Position numbers and translations under genes: made by a program | In this document: piece after piece, positions 52,719 to 60,934 of the stretch | How positions within the stretch are numbered: the first letter of the stretch is position 1 | Layout of the letters: each line of letters begins with the position of its first letter | From: DATKKK01 sp964354625 | Lineage (GTDB): Archaea; Thermoproteota; Bathyarchaeia; Bathyarchaeales; Bathycorpusculaceae | Length of the DNA: 64,000 nt | Direction: 5' to 3' | Assembly (NCBI GenBank): GCA_964354625.1 | Contig: CAYHAK010000003.1 | Location: 15,815-79,814 of the forward strand | Notes under the pieces: generated by a model | Databases searched by the model: none | Seen by the model: only the letters and a program-made list of their open reading frames with translations | Told to the model about the DNA's origin: nothing

Positions 52719-53507
52719 GTGCAGGTCTACGCGGTTGAGACTCGAACCGTGAGAGCAGGCGACGACTTGGTTGACATCGTTCTGGAGGCGCTGAAGACCC
52801 AAGATCTGGAACTGCAGGACAAAGACGTTCTGGCCTTGGCCTCGAAAATCGTGTCCTACTCCCAGAACCGCATAGCCAGACTGAACGAGATCGAGCCCTC
52901 CGAAAAAGCGAAGAAACTTGCGAAGCAGTATTCGCTGGCGCCCGAGTTCGCGGAGCTTGTATTGCGCGAGGCAGAAACGATCTACGGCGGCGTGGACAAA
53001 GCGACGCTGACGTTGAAGGACGGCACACTGACGCCGAACGCAGGGATTGACAGTAAGAATGCACCTGAGGGTTGCGTGGTTCTGTGGCCGACCAAGCTCA
53101 AGAGTTGGACGAAGGATTTCAGAGAAGCAATAGAGCACAGATTGGGCAGGCGCATTGGGATCCTAGTTGTTGACAGTGGTTTGACACCGTTGAGGATCGG
53201 CACAAGTGGTCTGGCTCTTGCGGTTGCAGGCTTCAAGCCGATACGAGACCACCGAAGCAGTAGAGACCTCCACGGCAGGACCATTGCGATTACGCGGCAT
53301 GCGGTGGTGGATGATTTGGCTTCTGCGGCGCACCTGATGATGGGCGAGGCCACGGAGAAAACGCCCGTCGTGCTCATACGCGAAGCACCATTGGAGTTCG
53401 ATGATGGCGTCTACGATGCGGGAGACATGAGGATGTCTGCAGGCGAGTGCGCTTTCATGGGTGTTTTTCAGGCTGACACTCGGGGATCGGGGAAAGCAAA
53501 AGGTTAG
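52719..53507 (+). CDS. cofE: Coenzyme F420-0:L-glutamate ligase
   Basis: Adds glutamates to F420-0 with GTP. 262 residues. Pattern VYAVETRTVRAGDDLVDIVL, LQDKDVLALASKIVSYSQNR, PNAGIDSKNAPEGCVVLWP, and LVVDSGLTPLRIGTSGLALA. The usual proline/serine run after the NAGID motif is partly replaced (WPTKLKSWTKDFREAIEH). GTG start. Shows the organism makes F420 or an F420-like cofactor, or that this is a paralog ligase. Overlaps the ECF-type gene at its 3' end by 53 bp. Confidence 0.87.
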   Translation: MQVYAVETRTVRAGDDLVDIVLEALKTQDLELQDKDVLALASKIVSYSQNRIARLNEIEPSEKAKKLAKQYSLAPEFAELVLREAETIYGGVDKATLTLKDGTLTPNAGIDSKNAPEGCVVLWPTKLKSWTKDFREAIEHRLGRRIGILVVDSGLTPLRIGTSGLALAVAGFKPIRDHRSSRDLHGRTIAITRHAVVDDLASAAHLMMGEATEKTPVVLIREAPLEFDDGVYDAGDMRMSAGECAFMGVFQADTRGSGKAKG

Positions 53508-54195
53508 CTGATCTCAGTATTCGGTGGAGCGATAGACCGATAATTGAGGCGAAAATGGCGATTATGAGCCGCTCCACAGGGTAAGTGATGGCAGTGGCAA
53601 GCCATGTTCCGCTCCAGAAGGCCACGTCAGGCTGTAGCATGGTCACGAAGATCAGCGATCCGGCGATTTGACCTGCTAGGGTTGAGGCCATGCAGGTTGC
53701 GAAGTAGGCGAAGGCAAGCCCCGCACCCTTGTAGGAGTTGAAGCCTTTCGTGATCGTTGATTGAGACGGCGGGGTGAGGATTATGAGACCTATTGCTTGG
53801 AACACAAGGTATGCGGGGTAGAGCCGCAGAGGCCCCACCGTCGGATAGAAAGCCAACGCAAGCCACAGAACAGCATACAACAACAAGGCAAGAACGCGTC
53901 TGCGGTCACGGATCAAGCCTGCGCACAGCGCAGCGGCGATGCCTGCGGCGAAGCTTGGCTGCGAGAGGAAACCGAGGGAGAAGCCGATTACTCCTCCGAG
54001 CAGCGCGGACAGCGAGCCCAGGTATGGGCCTAGGACTATGCCTATCAGTGGTGCGATGATGGCGGCGGCGGTTATGGCTTGGCCTTGCAGGCCGATTATG
54101 GGGCTGATCTTCATCACGCCCAGCACCGCATAAAGGGCCGTGAACATGACGGCTAAGGCCAAGTCTTTCGACGTGAGTCGGGTGTTGATGGGCAT
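53455..54195 (-). CDS. ECF-transporter S-component-like membrane protein
   Basis: 246 residues from ATG 54195 (AAGGAAC upstream; longer frame to 54246 rejected). Six or so membrane helices with the ECF-S pattern: LTSKDLALAVMFTALYAVLG, ITAAAIIAPLIGIVLGPYLG, LSALLGGVIGFSLGFLSQPS, FAAGIAAALCAGLIRDRRR, GQIAGSLIFVTMLQPDVAFW. S components bind a vitamin and pair with an ECF ATPase pair not seen here. Substrate unknown. A minus-strand TATA (TTTTATATG, about 54244-54252) precedes it. Confidence 0.75.
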   Translation of the reverse strand: MPINTRLTSKDLALAVMFTALYAVLGVMKISPIIGLQGQAITAAAIIAPLIGIVLGPYLGSLSALLGGVIGFSLGFLSQPSFAAGIAAALCAGLIRDRRRVLALLLYAVLWLALAFYPTVGPLRLYPAYLVFQAIGLIILTPPSQSTITKGFNSYKGAGLAFAYFATCMASTLAGQIAGSLIFVTMLQPDVAFWSGTWLATAITYPVERLIIAIFASIIGLSLHRILRSANLLLSPIPECQPEKHP

Positions 54196-54243
54196 TTGCC
54201 GTTCCTTTCGCCTTGATTTTGGAAAGCTAATTATGGCCGACTG

Positions 54244-54252
54244 CATATAAAA
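54244..54252 (-). promoter_or_regulatory. TATA box for the ECF-type gene in divergent promoter region
   Basis: Minus-strand TTTTATATG about 50 nt before ATG 54195. On the plus strand GCTAATTATG near 54227-54236 would start a leaderless transcript at ATG 54261. Confidence 0.45.
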
Positions 54253-54260
54253 TGAGCTTC

Positions 54261-55055
54261 ATGGCTAGGCCTATTATCACGTTGACCACGGATTTTGGTT
54301 TGCGCGACCCGTATGTTGCGGAGATGAAGGCCGTCATATTGAGCATCTGCCCTGAGGCCACGATAGTGGATGTTAGTCACGAGATTGAGAAGTTCAACAT
54401 ACGCATGGCTGCCTTCGTGCTCGCCTGCGCCGCACCCTATTTCCCGAAAGGCACGATACACGTGGCCGTCGTAGACCCAAGCGTAGGCACAAAACGAGAA
54501 CTTGTAGTCATACAGACCCAAAACGCCTACTACTTAGGCCCAGATAACGGCATACTCATACTCGCCATCAGAAACGACAAGCCAATACAGATACGTGAAA
54601 TGACAAATAGAAATCTCATGATGCCACGAATCAGCAACACCTTCCACGGAAGAGACATGTTCGCACCAACAGCAGCACATATGGCAAATGGAACAAGACT
54701 TGAGGAAATCGGAAAACGCGTCAAGATAATTGTAAAGCCAAGCTATGCGAGGGTCGTAAGAAGAAAAAACGCATGGATAGGCGAAGCCATCCACGTAGAC
54801 GACTTCGGAAATGTCATCACAAACCTCGAACGTGCAGACTTTGGACAACTGCCGGACGGAAGCTGTCTTCATGTCAGACTTGAAAACCGTGAATTGATGG
54901 TAAAGCTGTGCAGGACGTACTCCGACGTAGAAGGAAACGAGCTACTGGCCACTTTTGGAAGTCACGGTTTTCTGGAGATATCCGCAAGCCGAGGAAATGC
55001 AGCTGAGTTACTTGGTATAAGAAGCGGAGACAAATTGATATTCCACTGCAGTTAA
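54261..55055 (+). CDS. SAM hydroxide adenosyltransferase (DUF62 family)
   Basis: Hydrolyses S-adenosylmethionine to adenosine and methionine; related to fluorinases. 264 residues from ATG 54261 (ATG 54252 is possible but overlaps a TATA box). N-terminal domain: ITLTTDFGLRDPYVAEMKAV, VDVSHEIEKFNIRMAAFVLA, GTIHVAVVDPSVGTKRELVV, LGPDNGILILA, NTFHGRDMFAPTAAHMANG. These supply the conserved Asp, Arg and His residues. The smaller C-terminal barrel follows (HVDDFGNVITNLERADF). Single gene. Confidence 0.9.
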   Translation: MARPIITLTTDFGLRDPYVAEMKAVILSICPEATIVDVSHEIEKFNIRMAAFVLACAAPYFPKGTIHVAVVDPSVGTKRELVVIQTQNAYYLGPDNGILILAIRNDKPIQIREMTNRNLMMPRISNTFHGRDMFAPTAAHMANGTRLEEIGKRVKIIVKPSYARVVRRKNAWIGEAIHVDDFGNVITNLERADFGQLPDGSCLHVRLENRELMVKLCRTYSDVEGNELLATFGSHGFLEISASRGNAAELLGIRSGDKLIFHCS

Positions 55056-55151
55056 CGCGAAGCAGATCCTCTGTGAAGCCTGTGACTTCATAGAGCTTTA
55101 CATATTTCGTACTTGAAAGTTTGATCATGCCCAGAAATAAGCGCGCGCGAG

Positions 55152-55679
55152 TTATTGTTTGTCTTTTTTGTGTAGGTCTTTGAGTCTGTTGGTTCCATCT
55201 GTTTGCTCTATGAAGGCTGCTACGGTTTCCGGAACAAGCTTCTTCCAGCCCTGACCCTTGATCATCTTCTCTCTTATGAGGGTCGAAGAGTAGACCTGTC
55301 TGTCATAGAATGGTATGGCCTTGACTTTGTATCCAGCCTCCGTGAACAGTCTTCGCGTCAACGGCTCGTTCGTGTAGACTACCGTGAACTTCGGCGTGTA
55401 GCCTTCTACTTCGGCGACCCACATCATGTGCAAATTCACGTCGGGTACGGGTATGATCCACACGCGCTTAAGGTCAACATCCGCCTCCTTAAGAACGTCT
55501 CTCACCATAACGAGCCTCTCGCCGGCCGTAAATGGATTATCCACGTTGTGGCTGTATTGCGCGCTGCCTATTACGATGACAAGCTCGTCAACCTCATCGA
55601 GAATCTTCTCAACAACACTCAGGTGCCCAAGATGAAAAGGCTGAAAACGTCCAACATAAAGCCCACGCCTAACCAACAA
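55152..55679 (-). CDS. nadM: Nicotinamide-nucleotide adenylyltransferase, archaeal type
   Basis: Makes NAD from NMN and ATP. 175 residues. Nucleotidyltransferase signature GLYVGRFQPFHLGHLSVVEK with the HxxH-equivalent, VIGSAQYSHNVDNPFTAGER, PDVNLHMMWVAEVE, FTVVYTNEPLTRRLFTEAGY, and ISSTxIR-equivalent VYSSTLIREKMIKGQGWKKL. TTG start (55679 or the next codon) with GGTGGTG upstream. Convergent with the SAM hydrolase gene; a GC motif (55141-55149) sits just past its stop. Confidence 0.94.
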   Translation of the reverse strand: MLVRRGLYVGRFQPFHLGHLSVVEKILDEVDELVIVIGSAQYSHNVDNPFTAGERLVMVRDVLKEADVDLKRVWIIPVPDVNLHMMWVAEVEGYTPKFTVVYTNEPLTRRLFTEAGYKVKAIPFYDRQVYSSTLIREKMIKGQGWKKLVPETVAAFIEQTDGTNRLKDLHKKDKQ

Positions 55680-55934
55680 ACACCACCGAACCCTTCGTTG
55701 TCACAACACGCATTTAGCACTTGCGCCAAAACCACACGCCGCCAAAAACCATGTGGTAGATCTCGCTTTGGCTGTTTTTCAGCGCAATAGCTTGTTCAAG
55801 AACGGCGGAGGGACCATCCTGCTGACCGAAAGGAGGTTCAGTAGACGCAAACGCTTTACTAGCCTCAGAGGCGGTTGACCTATATACAGGGTTAGAAATT
55901 CGGCCACGCGCAAACAGCCAGCCGCTGCGCGGCC
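55680..55934. other. Gap between nadM and alkyltransferase gene
   Basis: 255 bp. TATA-like CCTATATAC near 55877-55885. A minus-strand open frame (55714-55938, 74 codons, ending IYHMVFGGVWFWRKC) has no recognisable family and no good start signal; I do not call it a gene. Confidence 0.35.
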
Positions 55935-56534
55935 TCACTTTTTCTCGGCTTTCTTCACCACTTGCTCAACTGGAAAAACCTTCAGCTTCCCACCTCTGAC
56001 CAGGATCTCCTTCGCCTCACGGAATCCCCGCCTTTCCCGCTTCAGCATCTTCTGTTTTGCATCCAAGCCACCTGCATAGCCGCCAAGTCCAAAGCCTGAC
56101 GCAACAACGCGGTGACAGGGCACGATGGGCGCGAACGGGTTTCCAGCCATGATGTTGCCTACGGCTCTCGCACCTCCGCCCACGGCTTTCGCGATACCGC
56201 CATATGACGCCACATAACCTGTCGGAATAGCATAAACGGCCTCAAGCACCTTCGCCGTGTACGCAGGCAAACGCTCAGTCGCCAATTTGAACCGCGTCGA
56301 AACGTCCCTGCCCGCCTCGACATCCTTAATCGCGGCGACCACGCTCCTTCCAAACGCAGACGGTTGCGACATCTGCTGGTAGCTCGCGGCTTTCGGCATG
56401 TTGCCTGTCAGCCCCCGCAACGTCTGTTTCTGGTTGCGGCCGAACCAAGTTGCATGAACCTTCTCGCCCTCGTAAGCCGCACCGAACCACACGCCGCCTT
56501 CCTCCTCAACGTATACGTCAATCATCACGTTCAC
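55935..56534 (-). CDS. ogt: Methylated-DNA--[protein]-cysteine S-methyltransferase
   Basis: Suicide repair of O6-alkylguanine. 199 residues. N-terminal ribonuclease-like domain (about 1-95), then the active domain: TAKVLEAVYAIPTGYVASYG, GIAKAVGGGARAVGNIMAGN, PFAPIVPCHRVVASG with the acceptor Cys in PCHRV, GLGGYAGGLDAKQKMLKRE. GTG 56534 or ATG 56525. Its 5' flank holds the GC-motif cluster at 56578-56594 and the integrase remnant. Confidence 0.93.
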   Translation of the reverse strand: MNVMIDVYVEEEGGVWFGAAYEGEKVHATWFGRNQKQTLRGLTGNMPKAASYQQMSQPSAFGRSVVAAIKDVEAGRDVSTRFKLATERLPAYTAKVLEAVYAIPTGYVASYGGIAKAVGGGARAVGNIMAGNPFAPIVPCHRVVASGFGLGGYAGGLDAKQKMLKRERRGFREAKEILVRGGKLKVFPVEQVVKKAEKK

Positions 56535-56569
56535 ACTCGATACCTCATTCTATGGAAACGTTAAGTATA

Positions 56570-57138
56570 TTAGCTCTCGCGCGCGCAGACCGCGCGATTA
56601 TTCCGCCCGTCGGCGTATTCGCCTGTGACGTATTCGAATCCAGCTTCTATTAGTTTGCATGCTTTTTCTACGTTTTCGGCTACGGTGGTATGGAACTCAT
56701 CGCTTTCAAAGCTCACAAGCTGTGTGTACAGAAGCGTGTTTTGGATGTTTCTGTGTCCAAACATCTTCATGATGTGCAAAATGCCTCTGGTCTTGTGATA
56801 TTCCGTTGTGGCTTTCCAGTGACGACAAGTGTGAAACGTTATCTTATCTATGCGTTTGTTCTCAAGTTTGTAGACGCCCTTTTTCTCTGAGTACGGTAAG
56901 TCCGCCTGAAGTGCTCCTGTGAGTCTTTGAACATTTCAGACTGGCCCTTCGGTAGATTGTTCAACATTGAGGCAAGCCTGTCATTTGCTGATTTCCCACG
57001 AGGAACGCTCTTCCTGTTCCTTTCGCACTTTTCCATGTTGGTTTTTTCCTTTTCCTTTTCCCATCGCATTCCTGAGGGAAACGGTATAGAAGAAGCCAGA
57101 TATGGAAGCAGGGAAATGGTCCAACCGCCCGTCAACAT
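56570..57138 (-). pseudogene. Frameshifted archaeal tyrosine recombinase (integrase) remnant
   Basis: Two overlapping frames encode the C-terminal half of an archaeal integrase. In one frame (to 56848): NDRLASMLNNLPKGQSEMFK and DSQEHFRRTYRTQRKRAST. In the other: NKRIDKITFHTCRHWKATTE, YHKTRGILHIMKMFGHRNIQ, NTLLYTQLVSFESDEFHTTV. The catalytic HxxRH box (HTCRH), the GH box and the Tyr of LLYTQ are kept. A one-base shift near 56880 breaks the gene and the N-terminal part is not recognisable before about 57138. The end of the frame (CARES) lies in a GC motif. A trace of an integrated element. Confidence 0.8.
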
Positions 57139-57612
57139 CCTGGTGAATGCATCGCCTTATGCTGTACAAGTCGCAAAAGCCGTGGTCTTCCCGCTCCTCA
57201 GTGCGAAAGGCACGAGGCGCTCATGGCGAAGGTATCGGCGGTGGTCAAGTAGAAACTGTCGAAGACAGAAAAACAAACGAACACTGTAGCTACGTATGTG
57301 GTAGGTTGCGATTGAGCACACTCGCCTTACCAAACATGTTTAGCGCGCCCTAAGGGGGTAGGCCTTTAAGATTTCTGAAGAAATCTCCTACAAAAACACT
57401 GAATCGCCTTTTGCAGGTATGGCGCAATAGGACGTGGTTCTCGACGCATTAGATGAAACGCGTGCGCTGTCTTCTATGACGCTGTTGCTGAGCAAACAAA
57501 GTGATGATGAAGCTCATCAAGACGACAAAAAAAAGAGGGAATGTTGCGGGAGACGCCTCCATTTCCGACGCATTAAGTTTAATAGCATGTCCGTGCATAA
57601 CAACGCAAAAGG
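57139..57612. other. Gap with an 18-bp inverted repeat, no gene
   Basis: 474 bp without a supported gene. AGATTTCT (57369-57376) and AGAAATCT (57379-57386) form a perfect inverted repeat with a 2-bp centre, directly after a TATA-like CCTTTAAGA. Downstream AGTTTAATAGC (57576-57586) fits the proteasome promoter. No integrase N terminus, tRNA or attachment repeat could be recognised. Confidence 0.4.
57576..57586 (+). promoter_or_regulatory. TATA box for the proteasome beta gene
   Basis: AGTTTAATAGC, about 40 nt before GTG 57622; GGTGG lies between. Confidence 0.45.
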
Positions 57613-57621
57613 GTGGTTTAT

Positions 57622-58239
57622 GTGGAAAAGCAAGCTCAAGGCGGTTACATGTGGGTTCCAGGCGCCACCACCGTAGGTGTCGTGTTCAAAGAAGGTGTTG
57701 TTCTCGCCTCTGAAAAGCGTGTTTCATACGGCAACATGATCATGAGCAGAGGCGGAAAGAAGGTTTTCAAGTTAACCGCCCACATAGGCGCAGCCTGCGC
57801 TGGCCTCGTGTCCGACATGCAAATACTCGCAAGAGAAATGGAAGCCTACACCAAACTGTTCGACCTAGACGTAGGCCGATCAATATCCGTCAGATCAGCA
57901 GCCAAACTCATGTCCAACCTGCTTTTCAGCCGAAGAATGGCACCGCTGATCACGCAGACACTCGTAGGAGGCGTAGACGACGAAGGCCCATCCATCTTCG
58001 TGCTCGATGTCCTCGGCTCCGTCATTCCAGACAAATATTCAGTCGTGGGCTCAGGAACCGAAATCGCCATAGGCGTCGTCGAAGAAGGCTACAAAGACAA
58101 CCTCAGCATGGAAGAAGCCAAAGAACTCGCCACCAAAGCCATAAAATCCGCCATAAGCCGCGACGTCATGAGTGGCGACGGAATAGACTTCCTCATAATC
58201 ACCAAGAACGAAGCCACCGAAGAATCGGTAAAATTCTAG
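57622..58239 (+). CDS. psmB: Proteasome beta subunit with Thr1 replaced by Ala
   Basis: 205 residues from GTG 57622 (GGTGG five bases upstream; GTG 57613 possible). The fold is clear: TTVGVVFKEGVVLASEKRVS, GGKKVFKLTAHIGAACAGLV, VGGVDDEGPSIFVLDVLGSV, YSVVGSGTEIAIGVVEEGYK. Active archaeal beta subunits are cut to expose Thr1 in G|TTTVG. Here the sequence is GATTVG: alignment through Glu17, Arg19 and Lys33, all present, puts Ala at position 1. The subunit should therefore be neither self-processed nor proteolytic. TACK archaea are known to combine an active and an inactive beta subunit; the active partner is not in this window. Confidence 0.92.
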   Translation: MEKQAQGGYMWVPGATTVGVVFKEGVVLASEKRVSYGNMIMSRGGKKVFKLTAHIGAACAGLVSDMQILAREMEAYTKLFDLDVGRSISVRSAAKLMSNLLFSRRMAPLITQTLVGGVDDEGPSIFVLDVLGSVIPDKYSVVGSGTEIAIGVVEEGYKDNLSMEEAKELATKAIKSAISRDVMSGDGIDFLIITKNEATEESVKF

Positions 58240-58314
58240 ACACTGCTTGTCTTCAAAGGCTTAAACCCACTTCACCACTAACACTCTAGTCACTCATCAA
58301 ATGGTGAACGCCAG

Positions 58315-58956
58315 TTGGCATTCCAGCTAACCCAGCAAGAAGGAGAAACCCTGGTCCAGCTCGCACGCAAAACCGTCGAACACTACTTAGCCACCAGAAA
58401 ACGGCTCACCGCACCTGAAGGCACATCCGAAAAATTGAAACAGCCAAACGGCGTCTTCGTCACAATAAACAGGCTTCGCCACGGCGAAAAGGAACTCAGA
58501 GGCTGCATCGGTTACCCCTACCCGACCGAACCGCTCGTGCAGGCAGTGATCGACTCGGCCGTAAGCGCTGCCACCCAAGACCCCCGCTTCGAACCCCTCA
58601 CCCTCAACGAACTCGACAACGTAGTTTTCGAAGTGAGCGTACTCACGCCTCCCCAGATCGTAGAAGCAAAGAAACCGACCGAATACCCTTCTAAGATCAA
58701 AGTTGGAACCGATGGACTGATTGTTGAAAGAGGCATGTTCAAGGGACTGCTGCTGCCTCAGGTCCCGATGGAATGGGAATGGAATGAAGAGGAATTCCTC
58801 TGCCAATGCTGCGGAAAGGCAGGTTTAACTCCAGACTGCTGGCTCATGAACGGCACTAAGATCTACAAGTTTTCGTGTATTATTGCACAAGAAATCAGTC
58901 CAAAGGGGCCTGTTGAGGTTACTGATATGCGGAAGGGAGAAACAAAGAAGCACTAG
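58315..58956 (+). CDS. AMMECR1 domain protein
   Basis: 213 residues. Family signature ELRGCIGYPYPTEPLVQAV with the invariant LRGCIG, DSAVSAATQDPRFEPLTLNE, VFEVSVLTPPQIVE, GTDGLIVERGMFKGLLLPQV, and the CQCCGKAGL region. Function unknown; the conserved Cys suggests an enzyme. TTG start with GGTGAACG upstream. Follows the proteasome gene at 75 bp with its own TATA-like GGCTTAAAC (58257-58265). Confidence 0.92.
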   Translation: MAFQLTQQEGETLVQLARKTVEHYLATRKRLTAPEGTSEKLKQPNGVFVTINRLRHGEKELRGCIGYPYPTEPLVQAVIDSAVSAATQDPRFEPLTLNELDNVVFEVSVLTPPQIVEAKKPTEYPSKIKVGTDGLIVERGMFKGLLLPQVPMEWEWNEEEFLCQCCGKAGLTPDCWLMNGTKIYKFSCIIAQEISPKGPVEVTDMRKGETKKH

Positions 58957-59083
58957 GCTTCATCCTTCTGCTGTTGTGTCTCAGTTGACTGGGTAGTGCG
59001 GGGTTTCTGAGTGGTGGTCGGAGTCTCTCCGGATTCGGGGATGGGGTTGAAGAAAAGTTGCGATTTGAGGGGAGTAGGTGTGT

Positions 59084-59194
59084 TTGAATGCGGTTTCTAG
59101 GCGGTTGGAATTGTTGAAGCTTGAAGGATTAGGCCTTTCTCAACCTGAGATTGTGAAGGTTTTGACGGGGGGACGCGCCTGTTTCCAAAGCTAG
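59084..59194 (+). pseudogene. N-terminal fragment of an HTH protein
   Basis: 36 codons from TTG 59084 to TAG 59194: AVSRRLELLKLEGLGLSQPE then IVKVL resembles the first helices of archaeal helix-turn-helix proteins (KLEGLSQPEIVK). The recognition helix and the rest are missing. GGTG upstream. Confidence 0.45.
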
Positions 59195-59271
59195 TGCAGC
59201 GTGCCCTCGCCTTTGTTGTCTGTTATAATCTCTCCTCTTTTGTTTAAGATCCTGTTTCGGAGAAGCCCAAA

Positions 59272-59556
59272 TCAGGCTCCTTTTTCGTTCAGTTTATTTA
59301 GCGCATATTTGTATTCTTCCAAAAAGTGCCCCGTTAGGCGAGTGTGGTTTTTGCCCCATTTTCTAATTCTCTTACCAGGAAACCATAAGCGTCTCACAAC
59401 TACGCCACTCTTAATCCTAGTCACTCCTCTACATGGTATTTTGACAGCAAAATGGCAATCCAGAAGCCTGTATCTTGTGTGTTGTCTGCCCCTCTCGCCT
59501 TTCAATCTTGACTCCAAAATTCTTTCAACCATCCCTTCATCAATCCAAGCCTCCAA
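59272..59556 (-). CDS. Doubtful basic protein
   Basis: 94 codons, TTG or internal ATG start. Arg/Lys-rich (RGVTRIKSGVVVRRLWFPGK, RIRKWGKNHTRLTGHFLEEY). No family recognised; it lies between a gene fragment and a GC-motif cluster, so it may itself be a remnant. Confidence 0.3.
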   Translation of the reverse strand: MEAWIDEGMVERILESRLKGERGRQHTRYRLLDCHFAVKIPCRGVTRIKSGVVVRRLWFPGKRIRKWGKNHTRLTGHFLEEYKYALNKLNEKGA

Positions 59557-59562
59557 GTGTCG

Positions 59563-59597
59563 GCGCGCGCGCGCGCGCTACGTTAAAGCGCATGCGC
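59563..59597. repeat. Longest alternating GC run plus palindrome
   Basis: Eight GC dinucleotides in a row (59563-59578), then GCGCATGCGC (59588-59597). It can form hairpins or left-handed DNA. Same motif family as the other GC sites in the window. Confidence 0.6.
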
Positions 59598-59886
59598 GCT
59601 CCGCTTCCGAGGCGTGGAAACAAGCCTGCTTTTCGGTGCCTCATATGCCACGCCATAAAGCTGGTCAAAAGAGTGTGGCGATGTGACGTGTCAGGACCAT
59701 TTTTATCCATAATGGCCACTATTGCCGTTGCTCTCTTTTCTTCGCTTCAACGTTGCATATGATACATCCAATCGTAAGAATGGCTGTCTTTAACGTTATA
59801 GAAGATCGTTTCACAAAGCATTTAAACAAAATCAAACTTAGAGTGAATTCTGCGAGATATTGAAAAGGAAGATGGAGAAGGAGAGT

Positions 59887-60882
59887 ATGACGTTAAGTAA
59901 GAGGACATTTTCTCTGCTTTCAGCTGCTATTCTGTTTTCCTTGATTGTAGCTCCAGCAAATGCTCAAGCCCTTGCCAACAAGGACCCTGACAATAGACGA
60001 GTAAGCTATGTGGGGGTAATGCCTGACGGGAAGACATACGATTTCATCGTCAATGTTGACCCGTCTCCGGCATCCACTGCCATATACAGCAAGGCCGAAG
60101 AGGATCTGCTCAAAAAAGATTTCCCAACAACAGATGGATGGACGTTCACAAACTCTACTGGCGAACTGCCTGGAAGTTTGGATGTGATCTACTATGACGC
60201 AGGTCTTGCTGAACAAGTAGGTGATGACCTCGAATGGGACATCAACAACCACTTTCAGGTTGACTACTTCGGCGCACCGAGTCTGAATCCAGGATGGGTA
60301 CTGCATTGGGTTCAATTCGTCTACACCAACTACCCAATAGGTGATACTTCGCCGTACATTGACCCTACAACATGGAAGGGAGCGAAGAATTGGGAAGATG
60401 GTCTACCCTTCTATTGGACCAAGGACGAAAACAAATCGAATACGAACGCTGCTCCCGGCGTGAAGCTTAGGTTTACAGACCGTCCTGCGCGTCCCTTTGA
60501 AGAGGTTGTTAAAAGCTTTGGGCGTAAAGTCTTTTGGGAAGCGCACTTGTATCTAGCTATGTGGGATCAAAGCAAGAGCGTGACTATAGACTACAAAGGG
60601 ATCAAGTGGGGCTTCAAGATAACAGCGCTCGAAACGATCAAGGCAATTCCAGCAGGCGTAAAGAAATATACTCATGGGGGAGTAGCTGGGGACAAATATG
60701 ATTGGGATCCAGGCGAGCGACTGAATGATACTTCCGTGGGCGGATACGTTGTCTTAGCCGATAAACCAGCCCTGTTGGCTCCCTACTTCGGCTTTGTTGG
60801 CTTAACCTCGGCGATCCTGGTCGCAACATTTGCAGGAGTAGTCTGGGCTAAGCGTGCCGCACGCAGAAAAGAGAAGCAATGA
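59887..60882 (+). CDS. Secreted, C-terminally anchored protein of unknown function
   Basis: 331 residues from ATG 59887 (AAGGAG just upstream; ATG 59872 possible). Signal peptide 1-26 (TLSKRTFSLLSAAILFSLIV, cut after APANA). The mature part is acidic and aromatic (GWVLHWVQFVYTNYPIGDTS, YKGIKWGFKITALETIKAI) with few motifs. A C-terminal membrane helix (YFGFVGLTSAILVATFAGVV) ends in WAKRAARRKEKQ, so the bulk faces outside. No family recognised. The next gene starts 52 bp later. Confidence 0.75.
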   Translation: MTLSKRTFSLLSAAILFSLIVAPANAQALANKDPDNRRVSYVGVMPDGKTYDFIVNVDPSPASTAIYSKAEEDLLKKDFPTTDGWTFTNSTGELPGSLDVIYYDAGLAEQVGDDLEWDINNHFQVDYFGAPSLNPGWVLHWVQFVYTNYPIGDTSPYIDPTTWKGAKNWEDGLPFYWTKDENKSNTNAAPGVKLRFTDRPARPFEEVVKSFGRKVFWEAHLYLAMWDQSKSVTIDYKGIKWGFKITALETIKAIPAGVKKYTHGGVAGDKYDWDPGERLNDTSVGGYVVLADKPALLAPYFGFVGLTSAILVATFAGVVWAKRAARRKEKQ

Positions 60883-60934
60883 GAACCATCTATTTCAGTC
60901 CATCCTCCAACCTTTTTTTGCATGAAAACTAACA

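Larger units (their letters stand above)
58957..59886. other. Decayed intergenic stretch
   Basis: About 930 bp with no intact gene. It holds an HTH fragment (59084-59194), a doubtful minus-strand frame (59272-59556), and the longest alternating GC run in the window (59563-59578) beside a palindrome GCGCATGCGC (59588-59597). It looks like remains of lost genes. Confidence 0.5.

Noticed and set aside
55714..55938. Minus-strand 74-codon frame after the alkyltransferase gene
   Set aside because: It overlaps the alkyltransferase end, has no recognisable domain and no Shine-Dalgarno or leaderless promoter.
56632..56648. tRNA T-loop-like sequence (ATTCGAATCC)
   Set aside because: No acceptor stem or anticodon arm around it; it lies inside the integrase remnant. 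No tRNA gene could be found in the window.
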